DNA of 33,038 nt. Origin: Pseudomonadota bacterium. Its GTDB lineage: Bacteria > Pseudomonadota > Alphaproteobacteria > Sphingomonadales > Sphingomonadaceae. Positions 1-7,939 of the stretch are shown here, one piece after another; the stretch's first letter is position 1, and every line of letters begins with the position of its first letter. The position numbers and the translations under genes were made by a program. Location of the stretch: contig JAEWCW010000189.1 in assembly GCA_023390415.1 (NCBI GenBank), positions 1 to 33,038 of the forward strand, in the 5' to 3' direction. Below the pieces are notes generated by a model, which worked only from the letters and a program-made list of their open reading frames with translations, was not told the origin of the DNA and searched no databases.

Positions 1-2
1 TC

Positions 3-1067
3 TTCACCGGCCAGGGCCTCGACGATTCGGGCGAGGCCGGCCAGTCGCTCGCCTTCCTCGACGAGGAGCTCCGCCGCCGCGAGGCCCAGCTTCGCGAGGC
101 CGAGCAGCGCCGGATCGAGTTCGAGCAACGCTATCTCGGCCAGCTTCCCGGCGACGGCACGATCAGCCAGCGCATGTCGGCGGCGCGGATGGAGATCGCC
201 AATCTCGATCGCGAGATCTCGGCCGCCCAGGCGACGATCACCGGGCTTCGCGCGCAGCTCGGCACGACTCCGCAGAATCTCCCGGGGGTCTCGGGCGGGG
301 GCGGGGGCTCGGCCTCGCAGCGTCTGTCCCAGCTCGAGGTCGAGCTCGGCCAGCTCCAGGGCCGCGGCCTCACCGATCAGCATCCCGACGTCGTCTCCAC
401 CCGCGCCCAGATCGCCCGGCTCCGCCCGCAGGCGGCCGCCGAGCGCGGCACCGGCGGGGGCGGGGCCATCTCGAATCCGAGCTACATCTCGCTACGATCG
501 ATGCTCGCCGAGCGCGAGGCGCAGCTCCAGGCCGCGACCGCGCGCCGCGCGCAGATCCAGGGCGACATGAGCCAGCTCATGGTGGCGCAGGGGTCGCAGC
601 CGGGCGGCGCGTCCGAGCAGCAGCGCCTGGTTCGCGATTATGACGTGCTGAAGGCGCAATATGACAGGCTGCTCGACACGCGCGAGCAGGTGCGCCTGCG
701 CGGCGACATGCAGACCCGCCTCGCGCCCGTCAATTTCCGGGTGATCGACCCGCCGAGCCGGCCGACCGTGCCCGCTTCGCCGAACCGCCCCTTGCTGCTC
801 ACCCTGATCCTGATCGCGTCGCTCGCGATCGGCGTAGGCGCGGCGTTCGTCCGGGGCCAGCTGCAGACGACCTTCCCGACCCAGCGCCGCCTTGCCGCTG
901 CGACGGGCCTGCCGGTCTTCGGGACGATCGGCGAGCTGGTGACCGCTGCCGACAAGGCGCTTCGTCGGCGGCGCCTGCGCCTGCTCGCGGCGAGCTTCGC
1001 GGGGCTCGGCGGCATCTATGCCGTGCTCCTGGTGATCGAGTTCTGGCAGCGGAGCCAGGTGGCGTGA
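3..1067 (+). CDS. XrtA-system polysaccharide chain-length determinant (5' partial)
   Basis: The reading frame is open from base 3 with no start upstream, so the N-terminus lies outside the window and 354 C-terminal residues are visible. The internal ATG at 174 is not the true start. The visible part is a long Gln/Arg/Glu-rich coiled coil broken by Gly-rich linkers, then a Wzz/BexC-like exit: a Pro-rich PPSRPTVPASPNRP segment followed by a transmembrane helix (LLLTLILIASLAIGVGAAF), a short cytoplasmic stretch and a second hydrophobic helix (LRLLAASFAGLGGIYAVLL). Such inner-membrane proteins set polymer length and partner with a tyrosine autokinase, which is the next gene, overlapping by 4 bases if its GTG is used. 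Assignment to the PEP-CTERM/XrtA subfamily rests mainly on context. Confidence 0.88.
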   Translation, partial: FTGQGLDDSGEAGQSLAFLDEELRRREAQLREAEQRRIEFEQRYLGQLPGDGTISQRMSAARMEIANLDREISAAQATITGLRAQLGTTPQNLPGVSGGGGGSASQRLSQLEVELGQLQGRGLTDQHPDVVSTRAQIARLRPQAAAERGTGGGGAISNPSYISLRSMLAEREAQLQAATARRAQIQGDMSQLMVAQGSQPGGASEQQRLVRDYDVLKAQYDRLLDTREQVRLRGDMQTRLAPVNFRVIDPPSRPTVPASPNRPLLLTLILIASLAIGVGAAFVRGQLQTTFPTQRRLAAATGLPVFGTIGELVTAADKALRRRRLRLLAASFAGLGGIYAVLLVIEFWQRSQVA

Positions 1068-1075
1068 GGAACGAG

Positions 1076-2059
1076 ATGAGCCAGCCGGCCCCTAAGAGCG
1101 CAACGCCCTCGCTCCTCGAGCGCGCCGCCGAAATCTATGATTTCAGCTCGGGCATGCTCGTCCAGCCGAGCTTTGCGCCGGTCTCGGAGCCGAAGCCGGA
1201 GCCGAAGTCGGAGCCGGAGCCGCTACCCGAGGCTCGAGAACCGGTGTTCGAGCCCATGCCGGCGCCGCAGCCCGTCGAGCCGCAGGAGCCGATCGCGCCG
1301 CGGCCGCTGCGCCGCTCGCGACCCGCGCCGGCGCACAGCGTGGAGATCGACCGCGAGCGCTTGCGCGCGGCGGGCTTCGTGCTGCCCGAGACGACCAGCG
1401 CCCTGGCCGAGGAGATGCGGCTGGTGAAGCGCCAGCTGCTCACGGCCATGGCGACGCCCCGCAAGGGCGTGTCCGACGAGAAGCGCCGCTCGGTCCTGGT
1501 CTGCTCGGCCCAGCCGAACGAGGGCAAGACCTTTACCGCGCTCAATCTTGCGTTGTCGCTCGCCGGCGAACCGGACCGCGACGTGCTTCTGATCGACGGA
1601 GACTTCCAGAAGCCGGATATTCCGTCGCTGCTCGGAATCGAGGCCGGACCGGGCCTCGTCGACGCGATTGCCGATCCCGATGCGGATGCGGAGCGCTTCG
1701 TCGTCCGCACCGATCTCGGAAGCCTCTCCGTGCTTCCGGCGGGCCGCCAGGCCAACAACGTGCCCGAGCTTCTTGCCTCGGCACATACCTCCCGGGTCAT
1801 CGCCGGTCTCGCCGCCGATCCGCGGCGCATCGTCATCTTCGATTCCCCGCCGGTGCTGATGGCCTCGGCGGCCAGCTTGCTCGCCGGCCATGTCGGCCAG
1901 GCGCTCGTCGTCGTGCGCGCCGACGTGACCAGCGAAAGCGATCTCGGCGAGGCGGTGGGCCTCCTCGCCGACTGTGCGCAGATCGGCCTGGTGCTGAACG
2001 GTGCCGGCTTCGCCGCCGGAAGCCGCCGTTACGGCCAATATTATGGATGCGAGCCATGA
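1076..2059 (+). CDS. XrtA-associated tyrosine autokinase (BY-kinase/CpsD-like)
   Basis: This is the cytoplasmic partner of the chain-length determinant; it autophosphorylates on C-terminal tyrosines and controls polymer assembly. A P-loop (AQPNEGKT, Lys151 from the chosen start), a Walker A' motif (VLLIDGDFQKPD) and a Walker B-like IVIFDSPPV identify a bacterial tyrosine kinase. The C-terminus carries a Tyr cluster (RYGQYYGCEP). The N-terminal ~90 residues are low-complexity Pro/Glu/Lys (EPKPEPKSEPEP), probably a flexible linker. A GTG at 1064 overlaps the upstream stop as GTGA, but GAGGA at 1066-1070 sits 5 bases before the ATG at 1076, so 1076 is preferred. Its stop overlaps the next start (ATGA at 2056). 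Confidence 0.9.
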   Translation: MSQPAPKSATPSLLERAAEIYDFSSGMLVQPSFAPVSEPKPEPKSEPEPLPEAREPVFEPMPAPQPVEPQEPIAPRPLRRSRPAPAHSVEIDRERLRAAGFVLPETTSALAEEMRLVKRQLLTAMATPRKGVSDEKRRSVLVCSAQPNEGKTFTALNLALSLAGEPDRDVLLIDGDFQKPDIPSLLGIEAGPGLVDAIADPDADAERFVVRTDLGSLSVLPAGRQANNVPELLASAHTSRVIAGLAADPRRIVIFDSPPVLMASAASLLAGHVGQALVVVRADVTSESDLGEAVGLLADCAQIGLVLNGAGFAAGSRRYGQYYGCEP

Positions 2060-3756
2060 GCAGATCGCTTTGCAGCCTAGTCCGCGCCGGAGCGCTGGCC
2101 GCCGCCTTGCTGACGGCTGCACCCGCCTTCGCGCAGGTGCCGGCCGATGACGAACTCGCCGGCTGGGACGGGCCCTCGGGCCCTCCGCCATCCTCGGGGG
2201 TGGCGCCCGGCGCCGATCCGGCTGCCGAGGCGCCAGCGCGCCCCGAGCGGCGTCGCCGCGCCGAGATCCGCCCCTATCTCGAGGTCAATCTCGGCGCGAG
2301 CGCAGAGCTTTCCGGCGGAGACGACGATGTCGTCACCTACGGTTCGGTCGCAGCGGGCGTGGACGGCCGGGTCCAGACGCGCACCGCTGTCGCACAGGCC
2401 AGCTATCGCTACGAGCGGCGCGTGCCGATCGACGGCGACGATGTCGACGAGAGCGTCCATAGCGGCGTCGCGATGGTCCATGCCGAGGTTGCGCCGGGCG
2501 TGAGCCTCGATGCCGGCGGCCTCGCCGCGCATACCGGTGGGGAAGGACGCGCCGCGGGCGGAACCACCGTCGCAGGCGACGGCACCCAGGTGTTCAGCGC
2601 CTATGCCGGGCCGACGCTCAACTACAATCTCGGGCCGCTGACCGTCGGCGCCGCCTATCGATTCGGCTATGTCCGCGTCGAGGATGACGCCGCCCTTGCC
2701 GGCGACCGCTTCGACGATTCGACGGTCCACAACGCCACCGCGAGCATCGGCATGGGGCCCGGCAGCGGCCTGCCGTTCGGCTGGACGGTGGGCGGCGGCT
2801 ATGTTCGGGAGGAATCGGGCGAGCTCAACAATGTCTTCGAGGGGCAATATGTCCGCGGCGACGTCGTCCTGCCGCTCGGCCCGACCTTCGCGCTGACCGC
2901 GGGCGTCGGCTACGAAACCTATCGGTCGAGCTCGGACGACGTGCTGCGCGATGCGGGCGGCGTGCCGATCCTCGTCAATGGTCGCCTCGTGCGCGATCCC
3001 AACCGCCCACGCCTCGTCGGCATGGACCAGGACGGGGTCATCTATGACGGCGGCTTCATCTGGCGGCCGACACCGCGCACCGAGCTTCAGGGCCGCGCCG
3101 GGCGCCGCTATGGCGGCACCACCGTCACCGGATCGCTCCGCCACCAGTTCCGTCGCGGCTGGGGCGTCAGTGCTGACGTCTATGACAGCGTTGGCACATC
3201 TTCGACGCAAATCGTTAGCAATGTCAGCCAGTTGCCCCGAGAGTTTAATGTCAATCGTAACCCGCTGACCGGCGCGTTCGACGGCTGTGTCTTCGGGCGC
3301 GAGCCGGGGACCGGCATTTGCTTCGACCAGGCGCTTGCGAGCCTCTCCAACTCCGGCTTCCGGGCGCGGGGCGGCAACCTCCTGTTCTCCGGCGGCGGCC
3401 GCGTCTGGGACGTCTCGCTCGGCGGCGGCTATGCGCATCGCCGCTACACGGATCTCAGCTCGGGCAGCCTGGCGACGATCGGCCGGTACAGCGACGACAG
3501 CCTGGTCGTCAATGCCGGCCTCAGCCGCCGCCTCGGCCGCTCCGCCGGCATGTCGATCGACGCCTATGGCAGCTGGTACGATTCGGACCGGCCGCTCTTC
3601 GAGCCGATCTACAATAGCGGCCTCACCGGCAGCTTCTTCCAATCCTTCCTGATGGACCGGCTCTCGCTCCAGGCGGCGCTCGGCCTCTACCGGACCGACG
3701 CTCTGGAGGATTCGACCATCCTCTCCGGCCTCGCCGGCCTGCGCTACAGCTTCTGA
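2056..3756 (+). CDS. XrtA/PEP-CTERM-associated outer-membrane beta-barrel protein
   Basis: The product has an N-terminal signal peptide (about residues 1-26, SLCSLVRAGALAAALLTAAPAFA), a Pro/Gly-rich linker, then long runs of alternating hydrophobic and polar residues with Gly/Tyr/Arg typical of beta-strands, and it ends in the outer-membrane signature Phe (LAGLRYSF). It fits the uncharacterised outer-membrane proteins of exosortase loci and probably serves polymer export or surface assembly. The start at 2056 makes an ATGA overlap with the kinase gene; an ATG at 2047 would add three residues. Bases about 3181-3262 use codons unlike the rest (CAA, GTT, TTG, TTT, AAT, CGT) and encode a polar probable loop, followed by two cysteines (GCVF, GICF). 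Confidence 0.82.
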   Translation: MSRSLCSLVRAGALAAALLTAAPAFAQVPADDELAGWDGPSGPPPSSGVAPGADPAAEAPARPERRRRAEIRPYLEVNLGASAELSGGDDDVVTYGSVAAGVDGRVQTRTAVAQASYRYERRVPIDGDDVDESVHSGVAMVHAEVAPGVSLDAGGLAAHTGGEGRAAGGTTVAGDGTQVFSAYAGPTLNYNLGPLTVGAAYRFGYVRVEDDAALAGDRFDDSTVHNATASIGMGPGSGLPFGWTVGGGYVREESGELNNVFEGQYVRGDVVLPLGPTFALTAGVGYETYRSSSDDVLRDAGGVPILVNGRLVRDPNRPRLVGMDQDGVIYDGGFIWRPTPRTELQGRAGRRYGGTTVTGSLRHQFRRGWGVSADVYDSVGTSSTQIVSNVSQLPREFNVNRNPLTGAFDGCVFGREPGTGICFDQALASLSNSGFRARGGNLLFSGGGRVWDVSLGGGYAHRRYTDLSSGSLATIGRYSDDSLVVNAGLSRRLGRSAGMSIDAYGSWYDSDRPLFEPIYNSGLTGSFFQSFLMDRLSLQAALGLYRTDALEDSTILSGLAGLRYSF

Positions 3757-3767
3757 AGGGACGGCTC

Positions 3768-4841
3768 ATGTACAGTGACCATTTCGGCCTTTCCGGACAG
3801 CCCTTCCAGCTGACTCCCGATGCGCGCTTCTGGTTCGGAAGCCGGACGCACAAGAAGGCAATGGCCTATCTCGGTTATGGCCTCGCGCAGGCCGAGGGCT
3901 TCATCGTCATCACCGGCGAGGTCGGCGCCGGCAAGTCGACCCTGGTCGGCCACCTGCTCGCAACGATCGACCGCGCGCGGCTCAACGTCCTTTCCCTGGT
4001 CTCGACCCAGGTCGAGGGCGACGACATGCTTCGCCTGGTCGCGCAGGGCCTGGGGATCGGGACCGCCGGCGTCGAGAAGGCACGGCTGCTCGATCTGGTC
4101 GAGCAGCGCCTGCTCGACGAGTCGCGGGCCGGCAAGCGCACCCTGCTGATCGTCGACGAGGCGCAGAACCTGCCGGTCTCCGCGCTTGAAGAGCTTCGAA
4201 TGCTCTCCAACTTCACCGTTTCCGGGCGGGCGCTGCTCCAGACCTTCCTGCTCGGCCAGCCCGAATTCCGCCAGCGCCTCGCCGGCGAGGGCGCGATCGA
4301 GCAGCTTCGCCAGCGCGTCATCGCCAACCATCATCTCGATGCGATGGGCGAGGACGAGATCGAGGCCTATCTGACCCACCGGCTGAAGCTGGTCGGCTGG
4401 AGCGGACGCCCCGGCTTCACCGCCGACGGCTTCGCCGCCATCCACCGCGAGAGCGGCGGGATTCCGCGCCGGGTCAACCAACTCGCCAACCGGCTGATGC
4501 TGTTCGCCGCGGTCGAGGGCCGGGCGACGATCGATGCGGGCGCAGTCGCCGCGGTGGTGGCCGATATCGGTGCCGAGGCGCCCACCCCACGGCCTGCAGT
4601 CGCGCCGGAGCCTGTCTTGCCGCTGCGCAGCGTGCCCACCGGCCCACGCCCGGTCGAGGAGGCGGTCGCGTCCGCAGAAGCACCGGCATCTGCCCAGGCG
4701 GCCGACAAGGTCCTGCTCGCGACCATCGCCGCCCTGGAATCGCGCATCGAGGAGCAGGAGGCGGCGCTCCGCCGGGTGCTCACCATGCTGGTCGATTGGG
4801 TCGAGAATGGCGAGCCCGCACGCCGCAGCAACGCAGCCTGA
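3768..4841 (+). CDS. XrtA/PEP-CTERM-associated ExeA-like AAA ATPase
   Basis: A 357-residue cytoplasmic ATPase of the ExeA/GspA AAA type. It opens with MYSDHFGLSGQPFQLTPD, characteristic of this family, has Walker A GEVGAGKST (residues 50-58, Lys56) and Walker B LLIVDEAQNL (Asp130-Glu131), then the helical lid (GIPRRVNQLANRLML). After residue ~265 comes an Ala/Pro-rich linker and a short coiled coil (IAALESRIEEQEAALRRVL). ExeA relatives use ATP to help assemble envelope secretion structures; here a role in polysaccharide export is inferred from the locus. The GAAGGGACGG upstream of the ATG is the ribosome binding site. The end overlaps the next gene by 35 bases if the ATG at 4807 is that gene's start. 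Confidence 0.88.
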   Translation: MYSDHFGLSGQPFQLTPDARFWFGSRTHKKAMAYLGYGLAQAEGFIVITGEVGAGKSTLVGHLLATIDRARLNVLSLVSTQVEGDDMLRLVAQGLGIGTAGVEKARLLDLVEQRLLDESRAGKRTLLIVDEAQNLPVSALEELRMLSNFTVSGRALLQTFLLGQPEFRQRLAGEGAIEQLRQRVIANHHLDAMGEDEIEAYLTHRLKLVGWSGRPGFTADGFAAIHRESGGIPRRVNQLANRLMLFAAVEGRATIDAGAVAAVVADIGAEAPTPRPAVAPEPVLPLRSVPTGPRPVEEAVASAEAPASAQAADKVLLATIAALESRIEEQEAALRRVLTMLVDWVENGEPARRSNAA

Positions 4842-5688
4842 GGGCGTGCTCAACGCGCTGTCGGTCGACGTCGAGGACTGGTTCCAGGTCGGCGCCTTCG
4901 AAGGCGTGATCGCGAAGGACGAGTGGGACCGGCTGCCGGCCCGGGTCGAGCGCAATGCCGACGCCGTCCGCGCCCTGTTCGCAGAGGCGGGGGTGAAGGG
5001 CACCTTCTTCACTTTGGGCTGGGTCGCCGAACGCTATCCGGCGCTGATCCGGCGGATCGTCGAGGACGGCCACGAGATCGCAAGCCACGGCTGGGACCAC
5101 AAACGCGTCCATCAGATGAGCGCGGACGAGTTCCGCCGCGACGTGACCCGCGCTCATGACGCCATTGCCACCGCTGGCGGCGTGGCGCCGACCGGCTATC
5201 GCGCGCCGAGCTTCTCGATCGACGCGCGGACGCCATGGGCGCACGAGATCCTTGCCGAACGGGGCTATGCTTATTCGTCGAGCGTCGCGCCGGTGGTCCA
5301 CGACCATTATGGCTGGCGCGAGGCGCCGCGCTTCGCCTTCCGGCCGCTCGCGGACGCCGACCTGATCGAGCTTCCGGTGACCACGGTCGAGATCGGCGGA
5401 CGCCGGCTCGCGGCCGGCGGCGGGGGCTTCTTCAGGCTTCTGCCCTATCGCTTCTCGGACTGGGCGGTCAGGCGCGTCAATCGTGACGAGCGCCGGCCGG
5501 CCATCTTCTATTTCCATCCCTGGGAAATCGATCCCGGCCAGCCCCGGGTCGAGCGCGCGCCGCTCAAGTCGCGGCTGCGCCATTACACCAATCTCTCGAA
5601 GATGGAGCGCAAGCTCCAGAAATTGCTCAGCGATCATCGCTGGGGGCGGACCGATGAGGTCGCCGCGGCGCAGGCGAGGCTGATATGA
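4807..5688 (+). CDS. XrtA-system polysaccharide deacetylase (NodB fold)
   Basis: A NodB-homology carbohydrate esterase (CE4) that would remove N-acetyl groups from the locus polymer. Visible motifs in order are LSVDVEDWF (metal/catalytic Asp pair), HEIASHGWDH (metal-binding His), TGYRAPSFSID and the C-terminal IFYFHPWEIDP. The start is uncertain. ATG 4807 gives 293 residues but has a weak ribosome binding site and lies inside the ATPase gene. GTG 4846, five bases after the ATPase stop, gives 280 residues beginning LNALSVDVEDWF, which resembles the usual N-terminus of the family and would suit translational coupling. The stop overlaps the next start (ATGA at 5685). The XrtA subfamily call rests on the DVEDWFQVGAFE opening and the neighbours. 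Confidence 0.9.
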   Translation: MASPHAAATQPEGVLNALSVDVEDWFQVGAFEGVIAKDEWDRLPARVERNADAVRALFAEAGVKGTFFTLGWVAERYPALIRRIVEDGHEIASHGWDHKRVHQMSADEFRRDVTRAHDAIATAGGVAPTGYRAPSFSIDARTPWAHEILAERGYAYSSSVAPVVHDHYGWREAPRFAFRPLADADLIELPVTTVEIGGRRLAAGGGGFFRLLPYRFSDWAVRRVNRDERRPAIFYFHPWEIDPGQPRVERAPLKSRLRHYTNLSKMERKLQKLLSDHRWGRTDEVAAAQARLI

Positions 5689-6734
5689 ACCAGCTTTCGG
5701 CCATCGCCGCGGCGCCGGCCGTCCGCAGGGGCGGGGCGGGCGACCTCGAGGCGATCGACTCGTTCGTCGCTACGCATCCGGGATCGACCCCGTTCCACAG
5801 GCCGGCCTGGCTGCAGGGGATCGAGAAGGGCTGCGGTCAGCAGGCGCATTTGCTCGTCGCCGAGCGGGGCTCCGACATCGTCGGCTACCTTCCGCTGACG
5901 CTGGTGCGGTCGCGGCTGTTCGGCTCGGCCATGATCTCCAGCGGGTTTGCCGTCGGCGGCGGAATCCTCGCCGATGATTCCGAGACCGAAGCCAGGCTTG
6001 CAGAGGCGGCCCTTGCGCTCGCCGACGAGCTCAGTTGCCCGGGAGTCGAGCTTCGCGGCGGCCCGGTGCCCGATGGCTGGCACCGGGCGGAAGGCGTCTA
6101 CGCCACCTTCGACCGCCCGCTCGAGGGCGACGACGAGGCGATCCTGAAGTCGATTCCGAAGCGGCAGCGCGCCGAGGTCCGCAAGGGCCAGGCTGCCGGG
6201 CTCGAAGTGCGCCAAGGCCGCACGCCCGACGATCTCGCCGCCCATTTCCGCGTCTATTCGGAAGTGATGCGCAACCACGGTACGCCGATCTTCCCACGGG
6301 CATTGTTTCCCGCCGTCGCCGAGGCATTCGGCGAGGATGCCGACGTGCTCACCGCCTTCCATGAAGGGCGACCGGTGGCGAGCCTGCTCTCGCTCTACTT
6401 CAAGGGCACGGTCTATCCTTATTGGGGCGGCGGGACGGCCGAGGCGCGGGGGCTCCGCGCTACCGAGCTCCTTTATTACGAGCTGATGCGCCGGGCGCGT
6501 GCACGCGGCTGCATCCGTGCCGATTTCGGCCGGTCGAAGCTCGGCACCGGCCCTTACCAGTTCAAGAAGATCTGGGGCTTCGAGCCGACTCCGCTCGTCT
6601 ACGCCACCCACGGCGCTGCGCGCGACACCAATCCGCTGAGCGCGCAATATCGGCTCAAGGTCGCCCTGTGGAAGAAGCTGCCGCTGTCGGTCGCCAACCG
6701 GCTCGGCCCGCTGATCGCGCGGGGCCTCGGCTGA
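5685..6734 (+). CDS. FemAB-family XrtA/PEP-CTERM-associated protein
   Basis: A 349-residue cytoplasmic protein of the FemAB/GNAT-like superfamily, whose classical members transfer aminoacyl groups to peptidoglycan precursors. The C-terminal half carries the family-like stretches SLLSLYFKGTVYPYWGGG and ADFGRSKLGTGPYQFKKIWGF. The N-terminal half has a split acyltransferase fold (LLVAERGSDIVGYLPLTLV). In exosortase loci this subfamily is a standard member, but its substrate is unknown; modification of the polymer or a lipid-linked intermediate is inference. It starts in an ATGA overlap with the deacetylase and shares its TGATG end with the next gene, so it is probably translated by coupling. Confidence 0.88.
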   Translation: MNQLSAIAAAPAVRRGGAGDLEAIDSFVATHPGSTPFHRPAWLQGIEKGCGQQAHLLVAERGSDIVGYLPLTLVRSRLFGSAMISSGFAVGGGILADDSETEARLAEAALALADELSCPGVELRGGPVPDGWHRAEGVYATFDRPLEGDDEAILKSIPKRQRAEVRKGQAAGLEVRQGRTPDDLAAHFRVYSEVMRNHGTPIFPRALFPAVAEAFGEDADVLTAFHEGRPVASLLSLYFKGTVYPYWGGGTAEARGLRATELLYYELMRRARARGCIRADFGRSKLGTGPYQFKKIWGFEPTPLVYATHGAARDTNPLSAQYRLKVALWKKLPLSVANRLGPLIARGLG

Positions 6735-7939
6735 TGCGCGAACTGCTCTTCCTCGCCCACCGCATCCCGTTTCCGCCCAACCGCGGCGACAAGATCCGCT
6801 CCTGGCACCTCCTGGAGCGGCTGGGGCAGGAGGCGCGCGTCCATCTCGCATGCTTTGCCGACGATGCGGCCGACGCCGCCCACCTTCCGGCCCTGCGCGA
6901 CGCAATGGGCGGGCGACTGGGGGAGGCCCATGTCGAGGTCCGGCGCGCGACCCGGGCCGGCGCGGCGCTGCGCGCGCTCGCAACCGGCACGCCGGTGTCG
7001 CTGACCGCCTTCGATAGTGCGGCGATGCGCGATTTCGTCGCCGCCGTCCTCGCCGCACACCCAATCGACCGTGTCTTCGCCTTCTCGGGCCAGATGGCGC
7101 AGTTCGTGCCGCCCGGGCCGCATTTCGTGATGGATTTCGGTGATGTCGATTCGGCCAAGTTCGAGGCCTATGCGGAAAGCGGCCCGACGGCTCTCCGCTG
7201 GCTGATGCAGCGCGAGGCGCGCTTGCTCTCCGCCTTTGAGGCAGAGACGGCTGCGCGCGCGGATGCCGCTCTGTTCGTCTCGGGGGCGGAAGCGGCTCTG
7301 TTCGAGGCACGAACCGGCCACCCGGGGATCGCCGTCTCCAACGGGATCGATCTCGATGTCTTCGATCCGGCTGCGGATTTCCCGAGCCTCCGCGCGGAGG
7401 AGCGGGGGGAGGGGCCGCTCGTCCTCTTCACCGGGCAGATGGACTATCGGCCCAATGTCGAGGCGGTGGCCGGCTTTGCGCGCGACGTCATGCCTCTGCT
7501 TCCGGGCGTTCGATTCTGCGTGGCCGGGCGAAATCCGACGGCCGACGTGCTGGCGCTGCGCCGCCACGGCGTCATCGTCACCGGCGAGGTCGCCGACATC
7601 CGCTCCTGGCTCGCCGCCGCGGACGTGGTCGTGGCACCGCTCGGCATCGCCCGCGGGATCCAGAACAAGGTGCTCGAGGCGATGGCGATGGCTCGACCGG
7701 TCGTCGCCTCTCCCGCTGCGTTCGAAGGGATCGACGCCGCGCCCGGCCGCGACCTGTTGGTCGCCGATGGCGCCGAAGCCCAGGCCGAGGCGATCCGCCA
7801 CCTGCTCGGCGATCCCGCGGCCGCGGCGGCGCTCGCTGCCTCGGGCCGCCGCCGGATGAAAAGCCATTATCGCTGGGACGCGCGACTCGCCGGCCTCGCC
7901 GAGCTCGTCTTCGGCGAAGGGGAAAGGGCGGCGGCGTGA
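6734..7939 (+). CDS. XrtA/PEP-CTERM-system glycosyltransferase (GT4-like)
   Basis: A 401-residue GT-B glycosyltransferase that would add a sugar to the locus polysaccharide on the cytoplasmic face of the membrane. The N-terminus (ELLFLAHRIPFPPNRGDKIR) is the characteristic donor/acceptor-domain opening of the PEP-CTERM subfamily. The C-terminal domain has the GT4 features VLFTGQMDYRPNVEAV, GVIVTGEVADIRSW and GIQNKVLEAMAMARPVVAS, the last holding the nucleotide-sugar-binding Glu. The ATG at 6734 overlaps the preceding TGA by one base (TGATG). The frame is also open upstream of 6734, but that stretch is a shadow of the FemAB-like gene. The stop overlaps the xrtA GTG start. Confidence 0.9.
   Translation: MRELLFLAHRIPFPPNRGDKIRSWHLLERLGQEARVHLACFADDAADAAHLPALRDAMGGRLGEAHVEVRRATRAGAALRALATGTPVSLTAFDSAAMRDFVAAVLAAHPIDRVFAFSGQMAQFVPPGPHFVMDFGDVDSAKFEAYAESGPTALRWLMQREARLLSAFEAETAARADAALFVSGAEAALFEARTGHPGIAVSNGIDLDVFDPAADFPSLRAEERGEGPLVLFTGQMDYRPNVEAVAGFARDVMPLLPGVRFCVAGRNPTADVLALRRHGVIVTGEVADIRSWLAAADVVVAPLGIARGIQNKVLEAMAMARPVVASPAAFEGIDAAPGRDLLVADGAEAQAEAIRHLLGDPAAAAALAASGRRRMKSHYRWDARLAGLAELVFGEGERAAA

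Noticed and set aside
2077..3642. 521-codon antisense frame over the outer-membrane barrel gene
   Set aside because: The + strand protein has a signal peptide, beta-strands and terminal Phe, while the antisense product is a composition-driven shadow without motifs.
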